From an uncultured Lacinutrix sp. (GTDB taxonomy: Bacteria > Bacteroidota > Bacteroidia > Flavobacteriales > Flavobacteriaceae), in assembly GCF_947500605.1 (NCBI RefSeq), contig NZ_CANMSJ010000004.1:248001-312000 (forward strand): 64,000 nucleotides of DNA, in the 5' to 3' direction. Below the pieces are notes generated by a model that saw only the letters and a list, made by a program, of their open reading frames with translations, made no database searches and was not told where the DNA came from. Below, piece after piece: positions 34,239 to 43,109 of this stretch (within the stretch, counting starts at the first letter, position 1; each line of letters starts with the position of its first letter). Both the position numbers and the translations under genes were made by a program.

Positions 34239-36627
34239 TCTGTTCCATTAAATCGTTATATGTGTAATATTCTTTTTCGCTAGATTGTTTTTCGTTAGAC
34301 TGTTTTTGGTATAAAATATTAACTCTTAAAGCTTTTAAACCTGTAACACCTTGTAAATCTTCTAACTCAAGAATTTCAACTTCATCTCCAAGCTTACGTT
34401 TAGACTGTAAGAAATTAATGTACTGTAAGTACTCTACCTCATCTTCTTTTTGAGAATACACAATAGTTAATTTTCCTTTAGTTGTAATACGCTCGGTTGT
34501 ACCTTTTATATTCGCTTTATCTACTCGTTTTTTAACAACTTCGTATCTTGCATTATATGTACCATCAACATCAAAATGCTTCTCGTCTGTTCTAAACCTA
34601 ATCGATAACGGTTGGTTAAACACTAAAATCATTGAAGCAACATCTAAAGCAATTGGATATTTATGTTGTTTGTTATAAAATGCGATCTCCATATCAATCA
34701 TAACCTGCATTTGCCATAAACGTAGGTTATAAAGATAGATCTCGCTAAAAGAATCCTCTTTAGTAATAGCTTCACCAATGTACATATTATGCTCTACTCC
34801 ATCTGTTTTAAAACGTTCGAAGAAGTGAGGATACATTGCCTGTGCATCAATTTGTTTTTTATCTAATAGAGACGACATGTTTTTGTTAATTAAACTTATA
34901 GTATCGTCATAATTCTTTCTGTAATAATAAAGCACATCAAGATCTTCATCTATTTTACTATAATAATCTTTTATATCTTCTGTTAAATATGTTTTTGTTT
35001 TTAATTGAAATTTAAAAAACGTCTCTATTTCATTTTTAAAGAATTGAGTAATTTTTTGCTCACTATCTACTTTAAAATCTGTTTTTAAAGCTTTTTTATA
35101 GGCTTTTACTTGAAATAAAAGTTGTTCAAAAATTGGTAGCTTTTCAGTTTTAAATGCCTCTTTTATAATTCTTTCAACCATTTTAAGTTGAAGTGATAAA
35201 TCTTTCTGAGTTGCATTATTTCTAGCATCAGAAGATCCTTTCACATCAATTTGCCCAAACAAAGGATACACATTACTAAAAGTAATTCTATTAAATGTTG
35301 GGTTATCGGTGCCATCATATTCCTCTTGCATGAACTTTCTTGCTGCACTTTCAAATTTCCATTTTACACTTGGATGGATTGAGGTACATTCTCTCTGGAT
35401 AATGGCTTGAATTAAATTCTCCTCATCTCTTTTAGAACGTTTTACTGCAGATAATATAAATGGCATAACATCTGCCAGTTTATTAGAATTTATACTATTT
35501 AAAGCTTTTGGTGTTTTAGATACTAATTCTAAAACTGCCAACAACTCACCATTTTCTGCAATTGGTGCAAAAATGGCACTTTTTATACCTTGCTGCTTTA
35601 AAATTTTTACTTGAGGTGCTTGTCCTTTAGATTTTTTAAAACTTCTGTCAACATCGGATATGGCGAAATTTGTTTTTTCTTTTAGTATTTTATCATAACT
35701 ATAATGACAAAATAAATTATCGCATTTAAACTCCTCTTTAGCCTTTAGCAAATAACTACTAATGCTAGAGTCGTGCACTTTCATTAAAGTATCTTCTTCT
35801 TTATTATAAATAGAAAAACCTACTTCTAAATCGGTTATATCTAACAATGATCTAAACACCATTTGAAAATCTTTCATAAAGCCCTCGTCTTTACGTTTGT
35901 TATTTCCAATTAAGGTTGTTTTAATATTAGATATTGCTTGATCGTCTGTGACATCGAAAATATTAGAAATCACAAATCCTTTTGAAATGTAACTATTAGG
36001 TGGAAATTTCTCTTTCCAAATTTCTATATTATCAAAATTGTCTAATAATTCTTCAAAATCCTCTTCTGTTAATTTTGGAGCTTTATCTGTAGCAACAATT
36101 TCCATAAAATCTGCATTATACAAAATTTTATAAATTCTAATAATACCGTTATCATCTGGTATTTCGTAGTATAATGGACGTTTAAAATTAGTATTAAACT
36201 TATAACAAAGACTCATTATTATAGTACAACCTAGAATATACCAATCGTTTTCTGGCATATTTTTTATTACCAATTGAAAATCTGGTCCAGCAGTTTTAAT
36301 TATACTTTCAAAACGTTTAGACGCATTGAAAATAAAATTATGATAAGGTACACTTGCTGTTTTTATTTCATTTAAGCTTAAAACTTCACTAAAAGAATCT
36401 TGCAATAAAATTTCGATTTCCTTTTCGTGCTTTTTTAAAACTGAGGTTTCACTAAATCCTTCACTTAATATTGGATATAAATTACGTATTTCTAAGACAC
36501 GATTAGCCTTAGCTGCAATAAATGGATCGCTGCTATTAGCTAATTCCTCATAGCGTTCAATTAATTTGTTAAAACTAATCTGTAACGAAAAAGGTAAATT
36601 AATATTGTCGTTTAGGTCTTGAATCAT
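34228..36627 (-). CDS. Large GAF-domain protein of unknown function
   Basis: This 799-residue soluble protein has no signal peptide or membrane helix. A GAF-like domain is visible at about 255-405 (QMVFRSLLDITDLEVGFSIY, then SAIFAPIAENGELLAVLEL). The regions before and after are helical and unassigned, and it lacks kinase, cyclase, EAL or HTH motifs. GAF domains bind cyclic nucleotides or other small ligands, so a signalling role is possible. It stands alone between tRNA-Leu and the HD/PycTM gene, which it overlaps by 11 bp tail to tail. Confidence 0.6.
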   Translation of the reverse strand: MIQDLNDNINLPFSLQISFNKLIERYEELANSSDPFIAAKANRVLEIRNLYPILSEGFSETSVLKKHEKEIEILLQDSFSEVLSLNEIKTASVPYHNFIFNASKRFESIIKTAGPDFQLVIKNMPENDWYILGCTIIMSLCYKFNTNFKRPLYYEIPDDNGIIRIYKILYNADFMEIVATDKAPKLTEEDFEELLDNFDNIEIWKEKFPPNSYISKGFVISNIFDVTDDQAISNIKTTLIGNNKRKDEGFMKDFQMVFRSLLDITDLEVGFSIYNKEEDTLMKVHDSSISSYLLKAKEEFKCDNLFCHYSYDKILKEKTNFAISDVDRSFKKSKGQAPQVKILKQQGIKSAIFAPIAENGELLAVLELVSKTPKALNSINSNKLADVMPFILSAVKRSKRDEENLIQAIIQRECTSIHPSVKWKFESAARKFMQEEYDGTDNPTFNRITFSNVYPLFGQIDVKGSSDARNNATQKDLSLQLKMVERIIKEAFKTEKLPIFEQLLFQVKAYKKALKTDFKVDSEQKITQFFKNEIETFFKFQLKTKTYLTEDIKDYYSKIDEDLDVLYYYRKNYDDTISLINKNMSSLLDKKQIDAQAMYPHFFERFKTDGVEHNMYIGEAITKEDSFSEIYLYNLRLWQMQVMIDMEIAFYNKQHKYPIALDVASMILVFNQPLSIRFRTDEKHFDVDGTYNARYEVVKKRVDKANIKGTTERITTKGKLTIVYSQKEDEVEYLQYINFLQSKRKLGDEVEILELEDLQGVTGLKALRVNILYQKQSNEKQSSEKEYYTYNDLMEQIKS

Positions 36628-36839
36628 TGTTATAAAATATGTACAAAAATACGCTTTATAATGGTTAGTCGCGTTTTCATTGAATAAATGACGTGCTTTT
36701 TAATAATAAAAGCGTCCAGCAGTATATTTCTTCTTTTAACTGAGTTGGATATTTTTTTATTCTATCAAAAAAAACAAAAATCTATTACTATAAATTAAAT
36801 AAAACACTCTTAAAGCCTTCTCTATTGCTGTAAAAACAA

Positions 36840-36872
36840 AAAAAAGCCTCAACATAATGTTGAAGCTTTTTT
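36840..36872 (-). terminator. Terminator of the tRNA-Leu transcript
   Basis: AAAAAAGC (36840-36847) pairs with GCTTTTTT (36865-36872), and CAAC (36850-36853) with GTTG (36859-36862). On the minus strand the hairpin is followed by a long T run (complement of A at 36832-36845), 8 bp after the tRNA 3' end. Confidence 0.65.
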
Positions 36873-36879
36873 TACTCTG

Positions 36880-36961
36880 TACGGGCGGAGAGACTCGAAC
36901 TCTCACACCTCGCGGCACTAGATCCTAAGTCTAGCGTGTCTACCAATTCCACCACGCCCGC
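36880..36961 (-). tRNA. tRNA-Leu, anticodon TAG
   Basis: On the minus strand the acceptor GCGGGCG pairs with CGCCCGT (one G/U). The D arm has the long leucine form, and the anticodon stem CTAGA/TCTAG holds the loop CTTAGGA with anticodon TAG, reading CUA-type codons. A long variable arm (TGCCGCGAGGTGTG) confirms a class II tRNA. The T arm is GAGAG TTCGAGT CTCTC. The CCA end is not encoded. Discriminator base is A. Confidence 0.95.
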
Positions 36962-36985
36962 AACTTATCCCGATAATTCGGAGTG

Positions 36986-36993
36986 CAAATATA
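36986..36993 (-). promoter_or_regulatory. -7 element of the tRNA-Leu gene
   Basis: The minus strand reads TATATTTG (TAnnTTTG) 24 bp upstream of the mature tRNA 5' end, a normal distance. No convincing -33 element was seen. Confidence 0.5.
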
Positions 36994-37074
36994 AACAATA
37001 GTTTGAATATTCATAATAACTATAAACAAAATTATCATCCTTTTTGTATTTTTACATAAACTCAATTATTTTCA

Positions 37075-38463
37075 ATGAAAAACATAACAACTTACGTTCA
37101 AGAAAACAAGCAACGTTTTCTTGACGAATTAATAGAATTATTAAAAATACCATCGATAAGCGCGGACTCTGCTTACAAAAAACACACTATACAAACTGCA
37201 GACGTTGTTGCAAAAAGTTTAACAGAAGCAGGATGCGATGTTGTAGAAGTTTGCGAAACAGAAGGTTACCCAATTATCTATGCTCATAAAATAATAGATA
37301 AAAATCTTCCAACAGTATTAGTTTACGGACATTACGATGTACAACCACCAGATCCTTTAGAGTTATGGACATCACCACCATTCGAGCCAGTAATTAAAGA
37401 AACAAAATTACATCCTGAAGGCGCTATTTTTGCGCGTGGAGCTTGCGATGACAAGGGACAAATGTATATGCACGTTAAAGCTATGGAATTCATGACAACA
37501 CAAAACCAACTACCATGTAACGTAAAGTTTATGATAGAAGGAGAAGAAGAAGTTGGAAGTGTAAACCTTGCTAAATTTGTAAAGCAAAATCAAGAAAAAC
37601 TTTCTAACGATGTTATTTTAATTTCCGATACTGGAATGATTGCTAAAGACACACCTTCAATTACAACAGGATTACGTGGATTAAGCTACGTAGAAGTTGA
37701 AGTTACAGGTCCAAACAGAGATTTACACTCTGGTTTATATGGAGGAGCTGTAGCAAACCCAATAAACGTTTTAACAAAAATGATTGCTTCGTTACACGAC
37801 GAAAACAACCATATTACTATTCCTGGTTTTTATGATAATGTAGAAGAATTATCTTTAGACGAGCGTGCACAAATGGCAAAAGCTCCATTTTCTTTAGAAG
37901 GTTATAAAGAAGCACTAGATATCGAGTCGGTTTACGGTGAAGAAGGTTACACCACTAACGAACGTAATAGTATTAGACCAACTTTAGACGTTAACGGAAT
38001 TTGGGGAGGTTACACAGGAGAAGGCGCAAAAACAGTAATTGCAAGCCAAGCATTTGCAAAAATATCTATGCGTTTAGTACCAAATCAAGATTGGGAAAAT
38101 ATTACCGAATTATTTAAAAACCACTTCGAAAGCATCGCTCCTAAAGGCGTTACTGTAAAAGTAACACCTCATCATGGCGGACAAGGCTACGTTACACCAA
38201 TAGATAGTATTGGCTATAAGGCAGCAAGCGCAGCATACGAGGAAACTTTTGGAAAAACACCAATACCACAGCGTAGCGGAGGAAGTATTCCTATTGTTGC
38301 TTTATTTGAACAAGAACTAAAAAGCAAAACCATTTTAATGGGCTTTGGTTTAGATAGTGATGCAATACACTCACCAAACGAACATTTTGGCGTATGGAAT
38401 TACCTAAAAGGAATTGAAACTATTCCTGGCTTTTACAAGCATTTTACAGAGATGTCTAAATAA
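37075..38463 (+). CDS. M20-family dipeptidase
   Basis: This 462-residue cytosolic metallopeptidase has the M20 zinc motifs: VYGHYDVQPPDP with the first His and catalytic Asp (about 81-92), RGACDDKGQ with the bridging Asp (about 121-129) and MIEGEEEVGS with the general-base Glu (about 151-160). The lid/dimer domain includes DLHSGLYGGAVANP. It resembles carnosinase-like dipeptidases (CNDP/DapE relatives). It is a single gene ended by a strong terminator shared with the convergent M28 peptidase. Confidence 0.85.
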   Translation: MKNITTYVQENKQRFLDELIELLKIPSISADSAYKKHTIQTADVVAKSLTEAGCDVVEVCETEGYPIIYAHKIIDKNLPTVLVYGHYDVQPPDPLELWTSPPFEPVIKETKLHPEGAIFARGACDDKGQMYMHVKAMEFMTTQNQLPCNVKFMIEGEEEVGSVNLAKFVKQNQEKLSNDVILISDTGMIAKDTPSITTGLRGLSYVEVEVTGPNRDLHSGLYGGAVANPINVLTKMIASLHDENNHITIPGFYDNVEELSLDERAQMAKAPFSLEGYKEALDIESVYGEEGYTTNERNSIRPTLDVNGIWGGYTGEGAKTVIASQAFAKISMRLVPNQDWENITELFKNHFESIAPKGVTVKVTPHHGGQGYVTPIDSIGYKAASAAYEETFGKTPIPQRSGGSIPIVALFEQELKSKTILMGFGLDSDAIHSPNEHFGVWNYLKGIETIPGFYKHFTEMSK

Positions 38464-38468
38464 AAATA

Positions 38469-38517
38469 AAAGGCCACTATTTTTTACCTTATAATAGAGT
38501 GAAAAATAGTGGCCTTT
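38469..38517. terminator. Strong bidirectional terminator
   Basis: A perfect 16-bp stem, AAAGGCCACTATTTTT (38469-38484) with its complement at 38502-38517, closes a 17-nt loop and is flanked by A and T tracts. It serves the convergent M20 and M28 peptidase genes. Confidence 0.9.
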
Positions 38518-38533
38518 TTTAATTTAAGTTCTT

Positions 38534-39892
38534 CTATTCTTTAATTATCTTTTGGCTAATCTCATTTCCATCGACTTTTAAAGTAACAAAGTAAATACCA
38601 TTATTTAAACCAGAAAGCTTCAATTTAGTCGAAGTCTCTTCAATACTTTGCTCAAGTATTACCTGACCGTTTATATTAATAATACTTAGTTCTGCTTTAT
38701 TAAAGACTGGCAATTCAATATTTAAAATGGTTTTTACTGGGTTTGGATATATTTTAAAATCTTCAGCATTAAAATGCTCAACACCTAAAGTGTTTACAAA
38801 AACACACTCACTGGTTTCTAAACAACTACCACTAGTAATCTCTACTTTATAGTTACCATTAGTAATCACAGTAAACGACTGATTTGTTTCTCCAAGAATA
38901 TCTGTATTAGTATCGCAATTTATCCATTGGTAAGTTGCTCCTGCTTGATTTGCTGTTAATAGTGTTCCGTTTTCTGTTACAGTATTTTCTATATTAATTA
39001 ACCCAGCTTTTGTAGCCGTATAAGCCATTACTAATTTTGTTATTTCATGATAATAAGGCAAATCTAGAGTACTCACTCTATCTCCTGCGCTATGATAATG
39101 TTGCGTTTGGTCTCCAGTTTCCCAAGACTCTCCAACTAAAAGTGCTGAATATCCATTACTCCAAAATTTAGAATGATCACTAGCAGATGTTCCTGGATTT
39201 ACAACATTAGCTGTTAAATTAAAATTATAGGTGCTTAATAAAGAAAGCAAATCATCTTTCATGGCAATAGAATTTGCAATAGGTCTTACATCAATATCAA
39301 AATCGTTATCATTAGTATCTATATCGTTATGCGCCATCATATCCATGTTTAAAACACCAAGTATATTATCGTTATTCGCATTTGCTAAATTTGCATAATG
39401 TTGTGCACCTAACAAACCAGATTCCTCTTCATCCCACAAAGCATAAACAATAGTATTATCTGTACATTGTGTAGATAAAATTCTAGCTATCTCTAAAACA
39501 GCTCCAGTTCCACTTACGTTATCATCTGCACAATAATTATCTACCGAGTCGTAATGCGCGCAAATAACATAAATGTTATTTGGGTTTGTTTTACCTAACT
39601 GAGTCGCTATTATATTTCTTCCATTAGTATTAAATGCTTGATCTGTTATTGTAACATTGTTTAGTTTTTGAAACTGTTCCTTTAAATAATCTGCAGCTAA
39701 ATCGTTATTAGCTTGCTGTCTGTTAATAATGGTAACTGCATTACCGTTAACGGTTGTTGCCACCTCTCCACTAAACTCGTTTAAGGTAAGTGTAAGATTA
39801 TCTAGACTTACTTGATTTATTAAATCGGCTACTGTTTGAGCAGAACTTTGTAATGAGAAAATAAACACCAAGGCAATAATTACATGTTTCAT
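38534..39892 (-). CDS. Secreted M28-family zinc peptidase with T9SS sorting domain
   Basis: This 452-residue protein has a signal peptide (ending SSAQ). The M28 aminopeptidase domain has zinc motifs CAHYDSVDN, DDNVSGTGA, DEEESGLLGAQ, NMDMMAHND and SDHSKFW (about 110-250). A linker domain with paired Cys (about 305-365) leads to a C-terminal type A T9SS sorting domain from KIYPNPVKT to SQKIIKE (about 380-452). It is therefore exported across the outer membrane and likely attached to the surface or released, to digest extracellular peptides. Confidence 0.88.
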   Translation of the reverse strand: MKHVIIALVFIFSLQSSAQTVADLINQVSLDNLTLTLNEFSGEVATTVNGNAVTIINRQQANNDLAADYLKEQFQKLNNVTITDQAFNTNGRNIIATQLGKTNPNNIYVICAHYDSVDNYCADDNVSGTGAVLEIARILSTQCTDNTIVYALWDEEESGLLGAQHYANLANANNDNILGVLNMDMMAHNDIDTNDNDFDIDVRPIANSIAMKDDLLSLLSTYNFNLTANVVNPGTSASDHSKFWSNGYSALLVGESWETGDQTQHYHSAGDRVSTLDLPYYHEITKLVMAYTATKAGLINIENTVTENGTLLTANQAGATYQWINCDTNTDILGETNQSFTVITNGNYKVEITSGSCLETSECVFVNTLGVEHFNAEDFKIYPNPVKTILNIELPVFNKAELSIININGQVILEQSIEETSTKLKLSGLNNGIYFVTLKVDGNEISQKIIKE

Positions 39893-39941
39893 TTTTTAGC
39901 TTTTTTTTGCTAAAGATACTATTTATAAAATATTTATATGC

Positions 39942-40003
39942 TCTACGTTTGTAGAATAGAAATATTTACTCTACATTTGTAGAGAACAATCTAAAAGTGT
40001 AGA
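39942..40003 (+). promoter_or_regulatory. BlaI/MecI-type operator array
   Basis: Two dyads precede the BlaI gene: TCTACGTTTGTAGA (39942-39955) and CTCTACATTTGTAGAG (39969-39984), centred 28 bp apart. A weaker third, TCTAAAAGTGTAGA (39990-40003), touches the start region. The CTACnnnTGTAG core resembles the TACA/TGTA operator of staphylococcal MecI/BlaI. Position between divergent genes at 39892 and 40006 fits autorepression and could also affect the M28 peptidase gene. Confidence 0.7.
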
Positions 40004-40005
40004 AC

Positions 40006-40371
40006 ATGCAGCTTACAAAAACAGAAGAAGATTTAATGAATTACTTATGGAAACTAGAAAAAGCTTTCATGAAAGATTTACTAGAAGCCTATCCAGAACC
40101 TAAACCTGCAAATACAACTGTTGCTACTCTTTTAAAACGCATGACAGATAAAGGTTTTATAGCTTATAATTTGTTTGGTAACTCTCGTGAGTATTATCCT
40201 TTAGTAAAGAAAAAAGATTATTTCTCTAAACATGTAAACGGATTGATTAAAAACTTCTTTAATGATAGCAGCTCACAATTTGCTTCATTTTTTACAAAAG
40301 AAACCAATCTCTCTAAGCAAGAATTACAAGAGTTACGAGCAATAATAGATACCGAAATTAAAAATAAGTAA
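40006..40371 (+). CDS. BlaI/MecI-family transcriptional repressor
   Basis: This 121-residue winged-helix repressor has QLTKTEEDLMNYLWKLEKAF at the N-terminus and PKPANTTVATLLKRMTDKGF as recognition helix region (about 28-50). A dimerisation tail follows. In the family it is cleaved or released when the cognate M56 membrane peptidase is triggered. The M56 gene begins 2 bp after its stop, and matching operators lie just upstream, so the pair is a complete autoregulated module. Confidence 0.9.
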   Translation: MQLTKTEEDLMNYLWKLEKAFMKDLLEAYPEPKPANTTVATLLKRMTDKGFIAYNLFGNSREYYPLVKKKDYFSKHVNGLIKNFFNDSSSQFASFFTKETNLSKQELQELRAIIDTEIKNK

Positions 40372-40373
40372 TA

Positions 40374-42986
40374 ATGGAAATCTTAATTTTAAAATCTGCA
40401 GCTTGCCTAGCGATATTAATGGTTTTCTACAAACTGTTTTTAGAGAAGCTAGCCATACATAAATTTAAACGCTTTTATTTGTTAGGAGCATTGGTAGTGT
40501 CTTTAATAATTCCGTTTATTACGTTTATAGAGTACATAGAACCACAATTAACTGTTCCTTATTTTAAGGCAGACCATTCTATTCCTTTAGAACTAATACC
40601 TACAGAAGAGATTATTACAGAAGAACCAACAAACTATTTACCAATATTAATTTGGAGTCTTTACGGTTTAGGCGCTCTATTATTTTTATCTAAATTCTGC
40701 TTTAACCTTTATAGTATTATTGCGAAAATTAATAAAAACGAAAAACAAAAACATAATAATTTTATTTCGGTTTTATTAAACGATTTAATAATACCACACA
40801 CATTCTTTAGCTACATTTTTTTAAACAAAACTAAATTTGAAGCTAAAGCAATACCACAAGAAGTAATACTACACGAGCAGACACATGCCAACCAAAAGCA
40901 CAGTTTAGATATTTTATTTATCGAACTCTTGCAAGTAATATTTTGGTTTAACCCATTACTTTATTTTATTAAAAAAGACATAAAACTTAATCACGAATTT
41001 TTAGCAGACGATGCTGTTTTAAAGCAAGGTATAGACTCATCAATTTACCAGGAAACATTGCTTCAATTCACTTCGAATGCAAACCAAGTGCCCTTAGCGC
41101 ATGCCATCAATTATTCATTAATCAAAAAACGATTTACAATTATGAAAACACAAACCTCAAGAAAAGCCATATGGCTTAGAAGTTTATTATTAGTGCCACT
41201 TTTGGGCGGATTGCTATTTAGCTTTAGCGGAAGAGAACAGATTGAAAAAGATGTAGTTCCTGCTATGGCTTTTCCTTCTGAAGAAAAAACTAATAACACA
41301 AACCCGATACTTGAATTAAAACAAGAACCATTACACTTAGTATTAAATGGAGAACAAACAAATTTAGAAACTTTAAAAAATGATTTTATTAAAGCTACAG
41401 ATGGTAATAAATCAGATTTAAAAATAGAAGCTAAAGGCCCTATAGACTATGATCTAATTAAAGAAATAATGTCTGTAATTTCTAAAGACTATCTTTTAAA
41501 AATTCAACTATCTGAAGAAGCTTATATTCAAGACAATACAGATTATGAAAATAAAAAATCACAAAAAGAAGCAACACCAAAACAAGTTGCAGAATACAAC
41601 AAATTAGCTAAACATTATAATACTGAAATAAAGGGTAACGTAATAATTAAATTAAAAGACATTAATCGTATTAAAGAATTATACAATTTAATGAGTGATG
41701 CTCAAAAAAAGAACGCTGAACCATTTCCTAATTTTCCACCTCCTCCGCCTACACCACCAAAAGTAAAGAAAGGAGAAGCTTCACTTATTCCTCCGCCTCC
41801 AGCTCCTTTAAGAAAAGAAGAAATAATTGGTACCGAAGCTGGTTTTATAAAATACATGAAACAAACCGAAGCAAATAAAGACGCTATTTTTTATAACGGC
41901 AAAGAAATTACAGCTAAAGAAGCTACAGCCATTTACAAGAAAGCTGGAAAAATAGATATACTAACACAGCATATTGGACAGGGAAAATACAAAGTAAATC
42001 TTTCTGATGCTAAAGGAGCTTTAACAACAATAAAAGCAAAAAACCTTGTCATGACTAATGCCCGAAAAGTAAAGAAAGGAGAAGCCTCACTTATTCCGCC
42101 GCCGCCAGCTCCTTTAAGAAAAGAAGAAATAATTGGTACCGAAGCTGATTTTATAAAATACATGAAACAAACCGAAGCAAATAAAGACGCTATTTTTTAT
42201 AACGGCAAAGAAATTACAGCTAAAGAAGCTACAGCCATTTACAAGAAAGCTGGAAAAATAGATATACTAACGCAGCAAATTGGACGTGGAGAATACAGAG
42301 TACAACTCTCTGATGCAAAAGGAGCTGCTACTACAATTAAAGCAGAAAACCTTATTAAAAGTAACACTCAAAAGCTATCTCATAGCCAAAATGAAATCCA
42401 AACCGCTTTTGTAAATATAAATGGTAGCACCCATTATAAAGTTATACATTCTGGCAGCACTAAATATTATAATAGAAAAGGCTACTTAACAGATGCAAAC
42501 GGTAAAGTATTATCTAACAACCCTGTAAATGGTGACCAAGTTATTCCTGGTCAGAATATATCTCAAGTATACAAAGACAATAAAGTTGTTGTTGAATTTA
42601 AAAAAACTGGAACAGTTGAAAACACGACCTCTCTTCATTTAAATAGAAAACAAACACTTGAAGCTTTAAAAGAAGATAGGAAAGCACTTTTAGAAAACAG
42701 AAAAGAAGAAAGAAAAGCAATGCTTGAGGAAAGGAAAGAAATGCTAAAAAACAGAAGAAGTCAAATTAGAAGGCCGCTTTACGAGCAATTTAAAGGCATG
42801 GAAGCTAACGGAACAACCTTTTTCTATGAAGGTGAAAAAATTTCTGAAGCAAAAGCTATTGAGTTAACAAAGGAAAATCCTAAACTAAATGTATCAATGC
42901 AAAGTAATAATGGAGTATCTACAGTTCATTTATCTAAAAAAGGCATTACAACAGTTAATGGTAAATTAGTAAAAAAAGAAGAATAG
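40374..42986 (+). CDS. BlaR1-like M56 membrane metallopeptidase with tandem periplasmic repeats
   Basis: This 870-residue protein has membrane helices near 5-20, 35-53, 90-112 and 267-284. The M56 zinc site is His167-Glu168-Gln-Thr-His171 with Glu208 (LNHEFLADDAV) as third ligand. Instead of a penicillin-binding sensor it carries a long periplasmic part with two nearly identical 102-residue repeats (about 464-565 and 566-667), each with a Pro-rich start (IPPPPAPLRKEE) and a YNGKEITAKEA module. A third, diverged copy (FFYEGEKISEAKAIEL) lies near 825. The trigger is probably envelope stress or an unknown ligand rather than a beta-lactam. Confidence 0.82.
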   Translation: MEILILKSAACLAILMVFYKLFLEKLAIHKFKRFYLLGALVVSLIIPFITFIEYIEPQLTVPYFKADHSIPLELIPTEEIITEEPTNYLPILIWSLYGLGALLFLSKFCFNLYSIIAKINKNEKQKHNNFISVLLNDLIIPHTFFSYIFLNKTKFEAKAIPQEVILHEQTHANQKHSLDILFIELLQVIFWFNPLLYFIKKDIKLNHEFLADDAVLKQGIDSSIYQETLLQFTSNANQVPLAHAINYSLIKKRFTIMKTQTSRKAIWLRSLLLVPLLGGLLFSFSGREQIEKDVVPAMAFPSEEKTNNTNPILELKQEPLHLVLNGEQTNLETLKNDFIKATDGNKSDLKIEAKGPIDYDLIKEIMSVISKDYLLKIQLSEEAYIQDNTDYENKKSQKEATPKQVAEYNKLAKHYNTEIKGNVIIKLKDINRIKELYNLMSDAQKKNAEPFPNFPPPPPTPPKVKKGEASLIPPPPAPLRKEEIIGTEAGFIKYMKQTEANKDAIFYNGKEITAKEATAIYKKAGKIDILTQHIGQGKYKVNLSDAKGALTTIKAKNLVMTNARKVKKGEASLIPPPPAPLRKEEIIGTEADFIKYMKQTEANKDAIFYNGKEITAKEATAIYKKAGKIDILTQQIGRGEYRVQLSDAKGAATTIKAENLIKSNTQKLSHSQNEIQTAFVNINGSTHYKVIHSGSTKYYNRKGYLTDANGKVLSNNPVNGDQVIPGQNISQVYKDNKVVVEFKKTGTVENTTSLHLNRKQTLEALKEDRKALLENRKEERKAMLEERKEMLKNRRSQIRRPLYEQFKGMEANGTTFFYEGEKISEAKAIELTKENPKLNVSMQSNNGVSTVHLSKKGITTVNGKLVKKEE
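41763..42374 (+). repeat. 306-bp tandem duplication inside the M56 gene
   Basis: Units at 41763-42068 and 42069-42374 start with the same GTAAAGAAAGGAGAAGC and stay almost identical for roughly 220 bp, then diverge. The length is a multiple of three, so the frame is kept. High nucleotide identity points to a recent duplication or ongoing homogenisation. Confidence 0.85.
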
Positions 42987-43010
42987 CACATATTTATTTT
43001 AAGATTGATT

Positions 43011-43037
43011 AAAGCCTCTTCACTGAGGCTTTTTTTA
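43011..43037 (+). terminator. Rho-independent terminator of the BlaI/M56 operon
   Basis: AAAGCCTC (43011-43018) pairs with GAGGCTTT (43025-43032) around a 6-nt loop and runs into a seven-to-eight T tract. Confidence 0.88.
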
Positions 43038-43109
43038 TTTGTTAAATAGTGTAACAAAAAGCATGTTTTAGCGTTCTAATAGTCTAATCATCAATCAAAA
43101 TCAATCATC

